From Canna indica (lineage: Eukaryota; Streptophyta; Magnoliopsida; Zingiberales; Cannaceae), in contig CP136891.1 of assembly GCA_034359265.1 (NCBI GenBank), forward strand, positions 86,446,001 through 86,510,000: a stretch of DNA of 64,000 nt, read 5' to 3'. Made by a program: the position numbers and the translations under genes. This document shows, one piece after another, positions 17,876 through 27,440 of the stretch. The notes below the pieces were generated by a model. The model saw nothing but the letters and a program-made list of their open reading frames with translations, was not told where the DNA came from and did no database searches. The stretch's first letter is position 1; every line of letters starts with the position of its first letter.

Positions 17876-18055
17876 GAGCTCTTTCCCTCACAGGAAGGGA
17901 AAGAGCCGCTTATCTCAACTACAAGGACATTGACTTGGGGAGCAGCAGTGAGGAGGAAGGGAATACAGGATGCTGGGAATCAAGTGCTTGGGGATGGAAT
18001 TACTACTTGAACAATTATGAAAGGCTTGCAAAAATGAAAGCTAAAGTTGATCCGG
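17104..18055. repeat. Near-perfect 173-bp inverted repeat of BBE sequence (hairpin)
   Basis: Arm 17104-17276 is the reverse complement of 17883-18055. I count two mismatches over 173 bp. The 606-bp loop is further BBE-derived sequence. Any transcript across the region could fold into a long hairpin homologous to the intact gene about 9 kb away. Confidence 0.92.
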
Positions 18056-18126
18056 AGAATTACTTCTGGAACGAGCAGAGCATCCCACCCTTTTCTGCTT
18101 GCAAGCCTTTGAGTTACAAAGAGTAG
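17880..18126 (+). pseudogene. Inverted C-terminal copy of the BBE-like pseudogene
   Basis: Encodes the last part of the BBE domain on the + strand, including AAYLNYKDIDLGSSSEE and the natural C-terminal end SACKPLSYKE with its TAG at 18124-18126. It carries the same internal deletion junction as the - strand copy at 17270, so it was copied from that already damaged fragment or a common ancestor. About 550 bp of BBE 3' flank follow it. Confidence 0.9.
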
Positions 18127-18267
18127 CAGAAAGGTGCTTCAGTTTAAAAAGATCACCAATTTTACCTTTTTCGAATAAATTCGGAGTTGTGCTTCCATGT
18201 TAAGTCTCATTATATATTATTTGATGCATGCAGGCTTTGAGTTTAAAAAATATCATCACACGAGTTT

Positions 18268-18299
<32 letters not shown>

Positions 18300-18677
18300 C
18301 TTGTGATCTTTACGTGTGAAATATTTCTAGCTACTTTATTTATGATGGATTCGTCTAGTTGCTCAAGTATATTAGGATTTCATACCCAGAGCCTGACAAT
18401 GGATTCCACTGGAACTGGATACAGTCAATGATTCATCTTTTCAACATTTTCAAAGTGTATGTATAGTCCTCTACTAATTAGCTCCTTTACTTGAGAATTT
18501 TGCCTTGGTATTTTAGAAGAAATTACAAATCCGAGCTTCCAATGCACCAGTTGGCTTGCTGTAAAGATCATAGAGCAGAAACGGGAGAACTTTTGAGTTC
18601 CTCTGTGCATCTTTGATCAGATTTATTTAAAGGCGCTTGATTTTTTGAACCAATTTTGATCAATATATTAGATTAAT
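17883..18677 (+). repeat. Large inverted repeat, left arm (BBE C-terminus plus 3' flank)
   Basis: The reverse complement of about 26645-27440: the BBE C-terminal coding end, its 3' UTR, an (AAT)n microsatellite and flank. Homology stops exactly where the copia LTR begins at 18678. The arms are close to identical apart from the coding deletion and small indels. About 8 kb of transposons lie between the arms. Confidence 0.9.
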
Positions 18678-20470
18678 TGAAGGCACGCCAGTTTAGTGCA
18701 TAAAGAAGAGAAGGTAGTGAAGATGACGGGTAATATTGTTTAGAATAGGAAGTTACAATAAAGGGTACATTGTAAATAAGTGAAGTGCATTAGTAAGTAG
18801 GGGTATTCGAGTAATTATCCTTTTTTAAATGATACAGTATAAGAAGGGAGAGGTAGCATCTGCTCGATAGCTAGCTCCTTGCAGTATTGTTTTCTCCAGT
18901 TTTCATTTTTTCCTTCGATTTTGTAAAGCTTGTAATTGTATACAATCAGATCTGATGAATAAGATCAATTAGTTTGAGTGTTTCTCAATCATTTTCACAT
19001 TATGGTATCGGAGCAGGAAGATCAGTAATCTGATCGCGATCTCCAAATGCCCAAATCATCATGGCGAGGAATCACAGATCGCAATTTGCCCGATCCATCG
19101 TCGCGGAGTCGGGGAACAGCGTCGAGATCAGCTTAGCCACGGAGGAGACGGAATACGAGGATGATCCGTTCATCATCCATGGCAGTGATGCTCCAGGTAT
19201 TGTTCTTGTCTCCGCGAAATTAAGCGGGCATGAAAATTATTTTCCTTGACGTGAGTCAATGTTGATCTTATTATCAACAAAGAATAAAGTAGGCTTTATT
19301 GATGGCACAATCAGCCCTTGTGAACAAAATAGCACAAAAGCACGCATGTGGAAGTGATGCAATGATCTCGTAAGATCCTGGATAATTCATTTCATTGTGC
19401 CGGAGCTAACATCCGTGTTCTTTATGCGAAGACTGATGCTGAGATGTGGCAGATTTAGAAGACAATTTTGGCAAGAGCAATGAGCTGAAGATCTTCGAAT
19501 TGAATGTGCAGATTAATATCACCGGACAAGAAAATTTACGATTGCTGCTTATTATACCAAGCTAAAATCCCTATGGGATGAGCTTGATGCTGTTGAGAAC
19601 TTGAAATGCATGTGGAGTAGGCAGAGAAAGCTTGACCAAGGATCGCATGACTTAATTTCTGATGGGTCTCAATGAATGTTATGTCGGGGTGAGGGATCAA
19701 ATATTACTTATGAAGCCCTACCAAATTTGAAATAAGCATATTCCTTCCTGGAGCAGGAAGGATCTCATAGAAAGATTGCAACACTAAGTGGAGGAAATGT
19801 GGAGAGTGTTGCACTAAATAATGTTCGGAAAAACAATGATCAATACCCTGCCAGGAAATTATGTGACTATTGCAAAAGAGCAGGTCACACAAGGGACAAC
19901 TGCTACAAGCTACTTGAATACCCTTTTGGAAATCCAAATTATGAAGGCAAATAGAAGTTCCCTGGTCAACATAATGAAAGGCCGGTAAACAATGTTGTTA
20001 CTGAAAATGAAGAGGATAAAGGTGAAACATCAAATGCCAAGAAGGGAAAGAAGATCATGGAGGTTCCACAAAACGACAATACAATACTCTACTCAGCATG
20101 TTCAATAACAAGGGCAATTCTACAGTGGTGAACATGGCTGGTAAGTTCATGTGTAATTCAATTAACATGACTGATAAGAAGTGGGTCTTGGGCAGTGGCT
20201 CAATAGACTACATTGCCTCAAGCAACGTGGAGTTGAAGAATGAGATGAGGTCTTCTAGTAATGATAAGATATTTTTACCAAATGGAGCAACAATCTCAGT
20301 TAGCATAGCAACAACTCACATAAATGACTACATTCACCTCACAAACACCTTATCAGTATCGGGGTTTCAGTTTAACTTGTTATGAGTTAGCAGATTGACC
20401 AAATAACTAAACTGCGGTATAACATTTAACTCCTCTAACTTCTTCATTTAGGACTTAGTCTCGAAGAATA
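18678..20470 (+). mobile_element. Ty1/copia element, 5' part only (LTR, PBS, gag, protease start)
   Basis: The LTR runs about 18678-18999 (TGAAGG...TTCACA). It is followed by a primer binding site TGGTATCGGAGCAGG at 19003, of the initiator-methionine tRNA type. Gag homology starts with ATG 19061 and is broken by stops and frameshifts. A zinc knuckle CDYCKRAGHTRDNC lies near 19860-19905. A protease-like segment at about 20170-20385 retains the WVLGSGS context where an aspartate motif is expected. The rest of pol and the 3' LTR are missing; other insertions follow. Non-functional relic. Confidence 0.85.
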
Positions 20471-20489
20471 CACCAATTATTAATATAAT

Positions 20490-21205
20490 CATATATTTTT
20501 TAAAAAAACATTATGAGAAGATGATGCATCCACTATCTAGTAATTATTTCTCATTGTTTCTAAATTTCAAAAAAAACTTACCAGTTGGAAAGGTATTGAG
20601 ATCTGGCAACATATGTTTTCTGGAAACACCTTAATTACACAAAAAATATTGAAAAGAACTTTTGAATGTGGGTCCCATCGTATTTAATATTAATATTTAA
20701 TAGTTTCTAATATGATGTTGTGCAGTATATCAATACAACAAAAAATCCAAAATGCAAAATATTTTTTGAATGTGGGTCCCACCATATTTAATATTAATAT
20801 TTAATAATTATTCTAATATTAAATGTATTAACTGGATTTAGATCACTAAAGACAAAATATATTGGGGAAATCAATACATTTTCATCCGCAGGTATTTTTG
20901 CAAATTTGATATTTTGATAAATATGTACTCCATATGTAGTCGTCATATTATTTTATGATAAACTTTAAAAAATGCATATATCGTTGTAATATATAATTAT
21001 TTATTTTTGTACACAAGTTCTAACAATAGAAGAATATAATATATTCAAAACAATTTTGTGTAATTCAGGTGTTTTCGGAAAACATATATTGTCATATCTT
21101 AATACCCTTCCAACGGATAAGTTTTTTTAAAATTTAGAAACAGTGAGAAATAATTACTAGGCAGTGGATGTATCATTTTCTCATAATGTTTTTTTAAATT
21201 ATTTT
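20490..21205. mobile_element. Element of about 0.7 kb with long terminal inverted repeats
   Basis: The left arm about 20496-20645 and right arm about 21055-21200 are inverted copies over about 145 bp with about 85-90% identity by eye, for example CATTATGAGAAGATGATGCATC against its reversed partner. The interior has a direct repeat around GAATGTGGGTCCCA (near 20663 and 20770). There is no coding capacity. Long TIRs suggest a Mutator-like MITE, but the exact ends and target duplication are unclear in this AT-rich context. Confidence 0.7.
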
Positions 21206-21499
21206 TTGTTTAAATTAGACTCTATTTTTAATAAATATAATACTTTGCATTAGTAAACAAAAATATGTTGGATGAAAATGACACTGACTGATTTATATTT
21301 CTATAATGAAAAAAAAATATTGTTTTTTTGTTAACTTTAAATTTCTATTTACTTTACTTTATTTATAGGAAATGATATATTGGGTGTGATTATTTTTCTC
21401 TGATAGGTAAGTCAGTGTACCAAGAATATTACACATCTTTTTCATTCTTAACATTACTCTTTTAAATAATTTACACATTTAATATTTGTTAATTTTTTA

Positions 21500-21967
21500 T
21501 GTCCGATTACCGGAATAATGGTGACCCAATATATAAATGTCAATATTGTCATTCATTTTTTTGGTAGGATGAGAGGGTGCAAAGAGGTTCCAGATCGAAT
21601 ATGCCAAAATTCTATTTATGTTATGCTTGTGGTAAAGTTAAGTTACTGGAGATGAAACAACCTCCTCAGTCTTTATTGAATTTGATCAATGGTGGTGATT
21701 CCAAGATTGAACATATCCGATCTTACAATTCCATGTTCTCTTTCACCTCAATGAGGGGTAAAATAGATAGGAGTGTGAGTCAATCTAGAGACCCTCCGAC
21801 TTTTAAACTTCAAGGATAAAATTATCATAATATTGGTAGTTTGTTGCCACTTGAAGATAAACGATCTAAATTTGCACAACTTTATATATATCTACGACAC
21901 TGAAAACGAGATCAGTAACAGGATTAATGTTGTAAGGTATATGTTATTTTATTACTACTATGTATTT

Positions 21968-22016
<49 letters not shown>

Positions 22017-22470
22017 TTGGTTAAATAACTAACATCACTACATATTTTTTTTTCTATAGGGGCAATGAGAATATCAATACGCTCAATGCGGATATTGTTG
22101 CAGACTTAAAGTTAATGCTTGACGAACATAATGTCTTTGCAAAATCCTTTCGTATGGCTAGAGACACAATTCATAGTAGTAGTGATGATGTCAATATTAA
22201 GTTAAGATTGATTAACTCAAAAAAGGGGCGTTAAGGTTGATTGATAAAAGATGTCATGATGGAAGGAATTATAATTTGCCTTTCGCATCAGAAGTCGCTG
22301 CTTTAGTTCCTGGAGATTTTGAATTGTCATTAGGAAGTCGTGATATAATTATTGAAAAGCAGTCATGTGAACTATATCAAATAAATGAGTTAAATTCTGC
22401 TTATTTAGGCCTATAATATCCATTGTATGAGCGTTCTTCATCAGCAAATGCAAGAAATAAGTTGACGGTG
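21500..22470 (+). pseudogene. Helitron replicase/helicase N-terminal relic
   Basis: The translation carries the Helitron-like N-terminal domain typical of plant Helitron proteins: a CQYC zinc motif near 21540, SNMPKFYLCYACGKVKL, PPTFKLQG, IGSLLP and FAQLYIYD, then IVADLKLMLDEHN and FRMARD after a recognisable GT-AG intron (about 21939-22061, containing a (TA)n tract). A TAG replaces a sense codon at about 21567-21569, and the end of the fragment (22230-22470) is frameshifted with stops. No Rep catalytic or helicase part is present, nor a Helitron 3' terminus. It abuts a defensin-like fragment. Confidence 0.85.
21970..22008. repeat. (TA)n microsatellite in Helitron intron
   Basis: About 38 bp of pure TA within the putative intron of the Helitron relic. 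Confidence 0.9.
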
Positions 22471-22539
22471 TGAGAATTTTTTGCATATAGAATTCGAGAG
22501 AGGGATACTAATCATTCAAAAAGGTTATTTTCTTTCATT

Positions 22540-22736
22540 AACTAAATAATTACAACATAAATCCATCTATGAAGTTGATCAAATATTAATTGTTGGGATG
22601 CAGAGATAATAGTGGAGAGTACTGCATAATGCTACACCAACAACGACGAGTATGCAAGAACAAGGGATTTAAGGGCGGCAAATGTGATCCAGTCACAGCC
22701 GTTCAATGCTACTGCTACAAGAAGGATTGTCCTTGA
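22540..22736 (+). pseudogene. Defensin-like gene, intron end and cysteine-rich second exon
   Basis: About 62 bp ending in the acceptor GATGCAG (22603) match the intron at 17025-17091 with roughly 10% difference. The following exon (22604-22736) encodes a short basic Cys-rich peptide with KGFKGGKCD, then a CYC pair and a final Cys just before the TGA stop. This spacing is like the second half of plant defensin-like peptides. Only six cysteines are in this frame and the expected N-terminal pair is missing. The phase set by the exon at 16954 would enter a different frame with an early stop. Fragment, probably frameshifted; secreted antimicrobial family by inference. Confidence 0.5.
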
Positions 22737-22794
22737 TTTGCAGAAACTTAATTATATAGCAGTAATGTACTCTAAATTTCCATCCAATTGATAA

Positions 22795-23120
22795 CAGCTA
22801 AGATCTGCTTTCTTAGCATACCTGTCTGTCTTCTTCCTTTGAATCTCTAAGAAGATATCATTGAAATCATCAGCAACACAACATACCAGAGGAAGCATTA
22901 ATTTGACTGAAACCAGTTAATGTGAATGTCAGAACATACTAAAGGAAAAAAGATATTAGTAACAGTTACTTCAAGGAGATTAGAAGTGCGATGCTCATCC
23001 ACCCAGTAAAGAAAGGATCATTTGAATGTCCATCAATCATATAAAAAATGGGTTCAAACAAAGCAAAATGAGCCTCCGTAATTTCATGAGCAAGATGACA
23101 GGAATAAAAGCCACAAGCCT
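22795..23120 (-). pseudogene. Unassigned coding-like fragments on the - strand
   Basis: Two stretches read sensibly on the - strand. One at about 23120-22975 contains SCHLAHEITEAHFALFEP followed by a hydrophobic segment. One at about 22905-22800 contains DDFNDIFLEIQRKKTDRYAKK. They are separated by a GT-AG-like gap and have no start. They may be exons of a decayed host gene. I do not recognise the family. Confidence 0.3.
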
Positions 23121-23265
23121 GTAACTAAAGCAAAACAGCATGGCACAACAACAAGCATGAATTTACCCAGCATTGTGAACTGACATCAATATATATCTTA
23201 CTTTTCCCAAATGGCATAATAATACAGTTACAAAAATTGGTAATTTCTTTACTAACATAAGGTTC

Positions 23266-26179
23266 TGGTCTTAATCGGGTCGAGTCAGCGGAGTCATTTG
23301 CATCGGTCTCCCATCTGCCCGGTAAGGGTCTCGCCTGATGGATTAATTCTTGGAAGAACTTTAGGTGCATCATCAAATCTTGGGTCGCCATCAGAAGGAA
23401 AGATTGCCAAAGGCAAAGAAAGTTTCTTGAGGACAAAGTCTTGGATATCGGCTCCTCCCTAGACTTAGGTTCCGCCTCCTCCGAGTTATATGATCTTCTG
23501 AAGTCCACCAAAGGTGACCTTGATAAATTATATCATGTTGAGGACACATATTGGCGTCAGAGGGCCAAAAAGAGGTGGATTAAGGAAGGAGACCGAAACA
23601 TACAATATTTCCAACAATGTGCCTCGTTGAGGCGGAAGGCCAATTGGATATCTTTGTTGCAGACCGCCACAGGTATCACTCAAAACCAAGCTGATATTGC
23701 AGATTCCTTCAGATCATACTTCAAATATCTGTTAGGCTCCTTTGTCTCTCTGCTCCTCCGAATTAATTGGGAGTCTGTGATTCCATCCCACAGCTCTATC
23801 CTGTTTGATTTGGATGTCCTTTTCTCTTTTGCTGAAGTGTCTGCAGTAATTAAGAATTTCAAGAATTTCAAATCTCCCGGTCCAGATGGGCTCATCCTCG
23901 AGTTCTACAAGAAATTCTGGGACCAGCTAGGTCCTAGTGCATGTGATGGGCATTTTAAATGATCTGCGTTCACACCCTGGGGATATCTCCAGAATTAATT
24001 CGGCCTATATTACTTTGATCCCCAAAAAGGAAAGTGCAATTCTAGCTACCGATTTTCGTCCCATTAGCCTAGAAAATAGCATTGTCAAGATCTTCTCCAA
24101 ACTTTTGGCAAATAGATTGGCACCTCATATGGCCGATCTCATTTCCAACACGCAAGGAGCTTTCATGCAAGGCTGAAGCACTCTTGACTGTTATATGGTT
24201 GTCTTAGAGACTCTCTGGGTTTGCAACTCTATGGATCAAGATTCTTGTGTTATCAAATTCGATTTTGCAAGAGCTTTTGACTCGATTGGTTGGGACTTCA
24301 TCGAGCATATGCTGGTCGCTTGAGGGTTTCCGTTCTTGTGGGTTTCTTGGGTCTTGCACATCCTTCGGTTAGCTACCTCCTCTGTTATCATTAATGGTTC
24401 CGTTGGGAATCCTTTTGCTCATAAAAGGGGTCTGAGATAAGGCAACCCCCTATCCCCCATGCTCTTCAACCTAGTAGCAGATGTTTTGTCCAGATTGATT
24501 AGTTTGACTGCCAACTCGGGAAGCATCAATGAGGTGCTACAAGATCAATTCCCGGGGGGTATCACCCATGTTTTATACGCAGACGATCTTATTATGTTTT
24601 CAAAAGCGGATCCACAAAATTTCAACCGGATCAAATTATTATTCAAATGTTTCCTTTGCATTAATTTAGCCAAGACATCTGTTATTCACATCGGGGGTAA
24701 CGTTGCTTTGGCATCCTCTCTGGCCGGGATCCTTGGGTGCCCCGTAGGCAGCTTCCCTATCAAATATTTGGGTCTCCCTCTCCATATTGGCAAGCTTCTC
24801 AAGGTCGATTGGCACAACCTTATCGTTAAAAATGACAAGACTCTCGCTGCTTGGCAAGGTATTAACCTCTCTAGAGCTGGTCGTCTCACATTGATTAACA
24901 ACACTTTAACAAGCCAAGCTTTCTACATGCTATCCATTTTCAATGCTCCAAAATGGGTCCTCAATTGCTTGGATATGCGAAGGCGTCGTTTTTTCTAGTG
25001 CGACGCCCGAGACTCCAGCTATCAGGGCAAGTCTCTTATGGCACGGGACTCGTTGCTTGGTAATATCAATGAAGGTGGCTTGGGCATTCTCAATATTGAG
25101 TTACACAACATAGCTCGTCTTATTAACTGGAATTGGAAGATTCAAAAAAGAAAGGATCTGTTCTGGTTTCCCTGGTTTCTCTGCTCTACTCTGACTCTTT
25201 GGATTCAGGTCATGTAGACCTTCTTCCTTTATCCCCCATTTGGTCAAGTATCTGCACGCTAAAGGATGTCTTCCGAGTTTCCTCTCAAATCTCGGTTGGG
25301 GACGGCTCTAGGGTCCGTTTTTGGCATGATATTTGGTGCAGTGACATCCCTCTTAGTCATAAATTTCCTCAACTGTTCGCTCTCGCCACCTCTCCCAACG
25401 CTTTTATCAAAGAGCTCAAGGAAGTCGACTCCTCTGGCAACCCCATAGGTTGGAATATTCACTTTTCTGACTTCATCCTTATTAATGATTCCCTTCTTCT
25501 CCTCAATATGATCGGGGACTTCTTTTTCCGATCGGGGGAGGATTCAATTTCTTGGAGATGGTCCGCCTCGGGTGATTTTTCCACTCAATCTCTTTATAGG
25601 ATCCTGAACTTTCGTGGTATTTACGACTTCAGAGCTTCGTTCATCTGGCAATCCTCATGTCCAAGGAATATTTCAATCATGAATTGGTTCGCTTTCCACA
25701 ATAGGATTCACACTAGAGATCGCCTTATAAGTCATGGCATGCAGGTCGACCCAAGATGTGTCCTTTGTCTCTCAGCTCCAGAGACCCACAAGCATATCTT
25801 CCTTCAGTGCTCATATTCCTCAACCGACTGGCGTCATTTCCTTTCTTTAATATCGGAGGAGGAGGATGTGTCCTTTGTCCTATGAGTCGTGGGCTTCTAG
25901 CTGTCAAGATTCAATAGCAAAAAAAGAATCTAAGGTTCGAGGCCATTATGATGTGGCGTTGGAAGGTTTGGCTCGAGCGGAATGGCCGATGCTTTGGAAG
26001 CGATTCTCATCATCTATTCGAAGTTGCTCTAGAAGGGGCTTCTTTTTTCCGACTTTTCTCTCTGTAACATTTTTTTCTTTTCTTTTCTAAATTTTCTTCG
26101 TTTTAGTTTATTTTCTCCGTCTCGCTTATCTTGTATTTTTCAAAACTCTTGATTAATACAAGTTTCGTCTTTTAAAAAA
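23266..26179 (+). mobile_element. 5'-truncated L1-type LINE with 12-bp target duplication
   Basis: The element is flanked by AACATAAGGTTC at 23254-23265 and 26180-26191 and ends in a short A tract. It contains the reverse-transcriptase domain (region with SPGPDG near 23870, TLIPKK, DFRPISL, the active-site YADD near 24577) and a C-terminal zinc-binding reverse-transcriptase-associated domain (CVLC...HIFLQC near 25770-25810). The ORF1 and endonuclease part are missing. Stops at about 24174, 24321, 24437 and 24997 and frameshifts break ORF2. Inactive. Confidence 0.95.
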
Positions 26180-26191
26180 AACATAAGGTTC

Positions 26192-26644
26192 AGCTAGCTG
26201 GTGGTGTGTGATCTCCTGAGATATTAAATTACATATATTGACTCTTCAATATCGCAATTTCATAAAGAGTTGAAAGTTTAAGACTACTAAAGGCAGGATG
26301 TGAATAATTAGGTGGGATGTATTCACTATTCAAGATAATACTGGAAAATGTTTTGAGCTAGAAAAGATCAATTGGAATGCCTCCCTTCCAAAGTTACATT
26401 TCTCATTTGTACCTGACAGAGGAATATAGAAAATGGTACAGCAAGTAAAAGGTCTACATACAGAACCATATATACACAAGAATACAAGGCGACAAGATAT
26501 ATAATCTACCATCACAATGTAACAAGATATAAAATCTTCAGTGATGACAAATTCACCTACCATCATATTGGTTATACAAAAAAACTTTGGAAGAGTTTAG
26601 AGTAAGGTTGAAAAGGTAAATTTACTTAGATAACCTTTATGCAA
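26192..26644. other. Intergenic DNA between LINE and inverted repeat
   Basis: Continuation of the pre-insertion site of the LINE. I see no supported gene. Confidence 0.4.
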
Positions 26645-27033
26645 ATATTTGCTAATTAATCTAATATATTGATCAAAATTGGTTCAAAAAATCAAGCGCC
26701 TTTAAATAAATCTGATCAAAGATGCACAGAGGAACTCAAAAGTTCTCCCGTTTCTGCTCTATGATCTTTACAGCAAGCCAACTGGTGCATTGGAAGCTCG
26801 GATTTGTAATTTCTTCTAAAATACCAAGGCAAAATTCTCAAGTAAAGGAGCTAATTAGTAGAGGACTATACATACACTTTGAAAATGTTGAAAAGATGAA
26901 TCATTGACTGTATCCAGTTCCAATGGAATCCATTGTCAGGCTCTGGGTATGAAATCCTAATATACTTGAGCAACTAGACGAATCCATCATAAATAAATTA
27001 GCTAGAAATATTTCACACGTAAAGATCACAAGA

Positions 27034-27064
<31 letters not shown>

Positions 27065-27440
27065 AACTCGTGTGATGATATTTTTTAAACTTAAAGAATT
27101 CGGAAAGCCTGCATGCATCAAATAATAATGAGACTTAACATGGAAGCACAACTCCGAATTTATTTGAAAAAGGTAAAATTGGTGATCATTTTCAAACGTA
27201 CTGAAGCATCTTTCTACTCTTTGTAACTCAAAGGCTTGCAAGCAGAAAAGGGTGCGATGCTCTGCTCGTTCCAGAAGTAATTCTCCGGATCTACTTTAGC
27301 TTTGACCTTCGCAAGCCTTTCATAATTGTTCAAGTAGTAATTCCATCCCCAATCTCTTGATTCCCAGCATCCTGCATTCCCTTCTTCACTGCTGCTCCCC
27401 AAGTCAATGTCCTTGTAGTTGAGATAAGCGGCTCTTGGGT
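26645..27440 (-). repeat. Large inverted repeat, right arm
   Basis: Partner of 17883-18677. It includes the 3' end of the intact BBE-like gene and its downstream flank with an (ATT)n tract at about 27033-27062. Confidence 0.9.
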
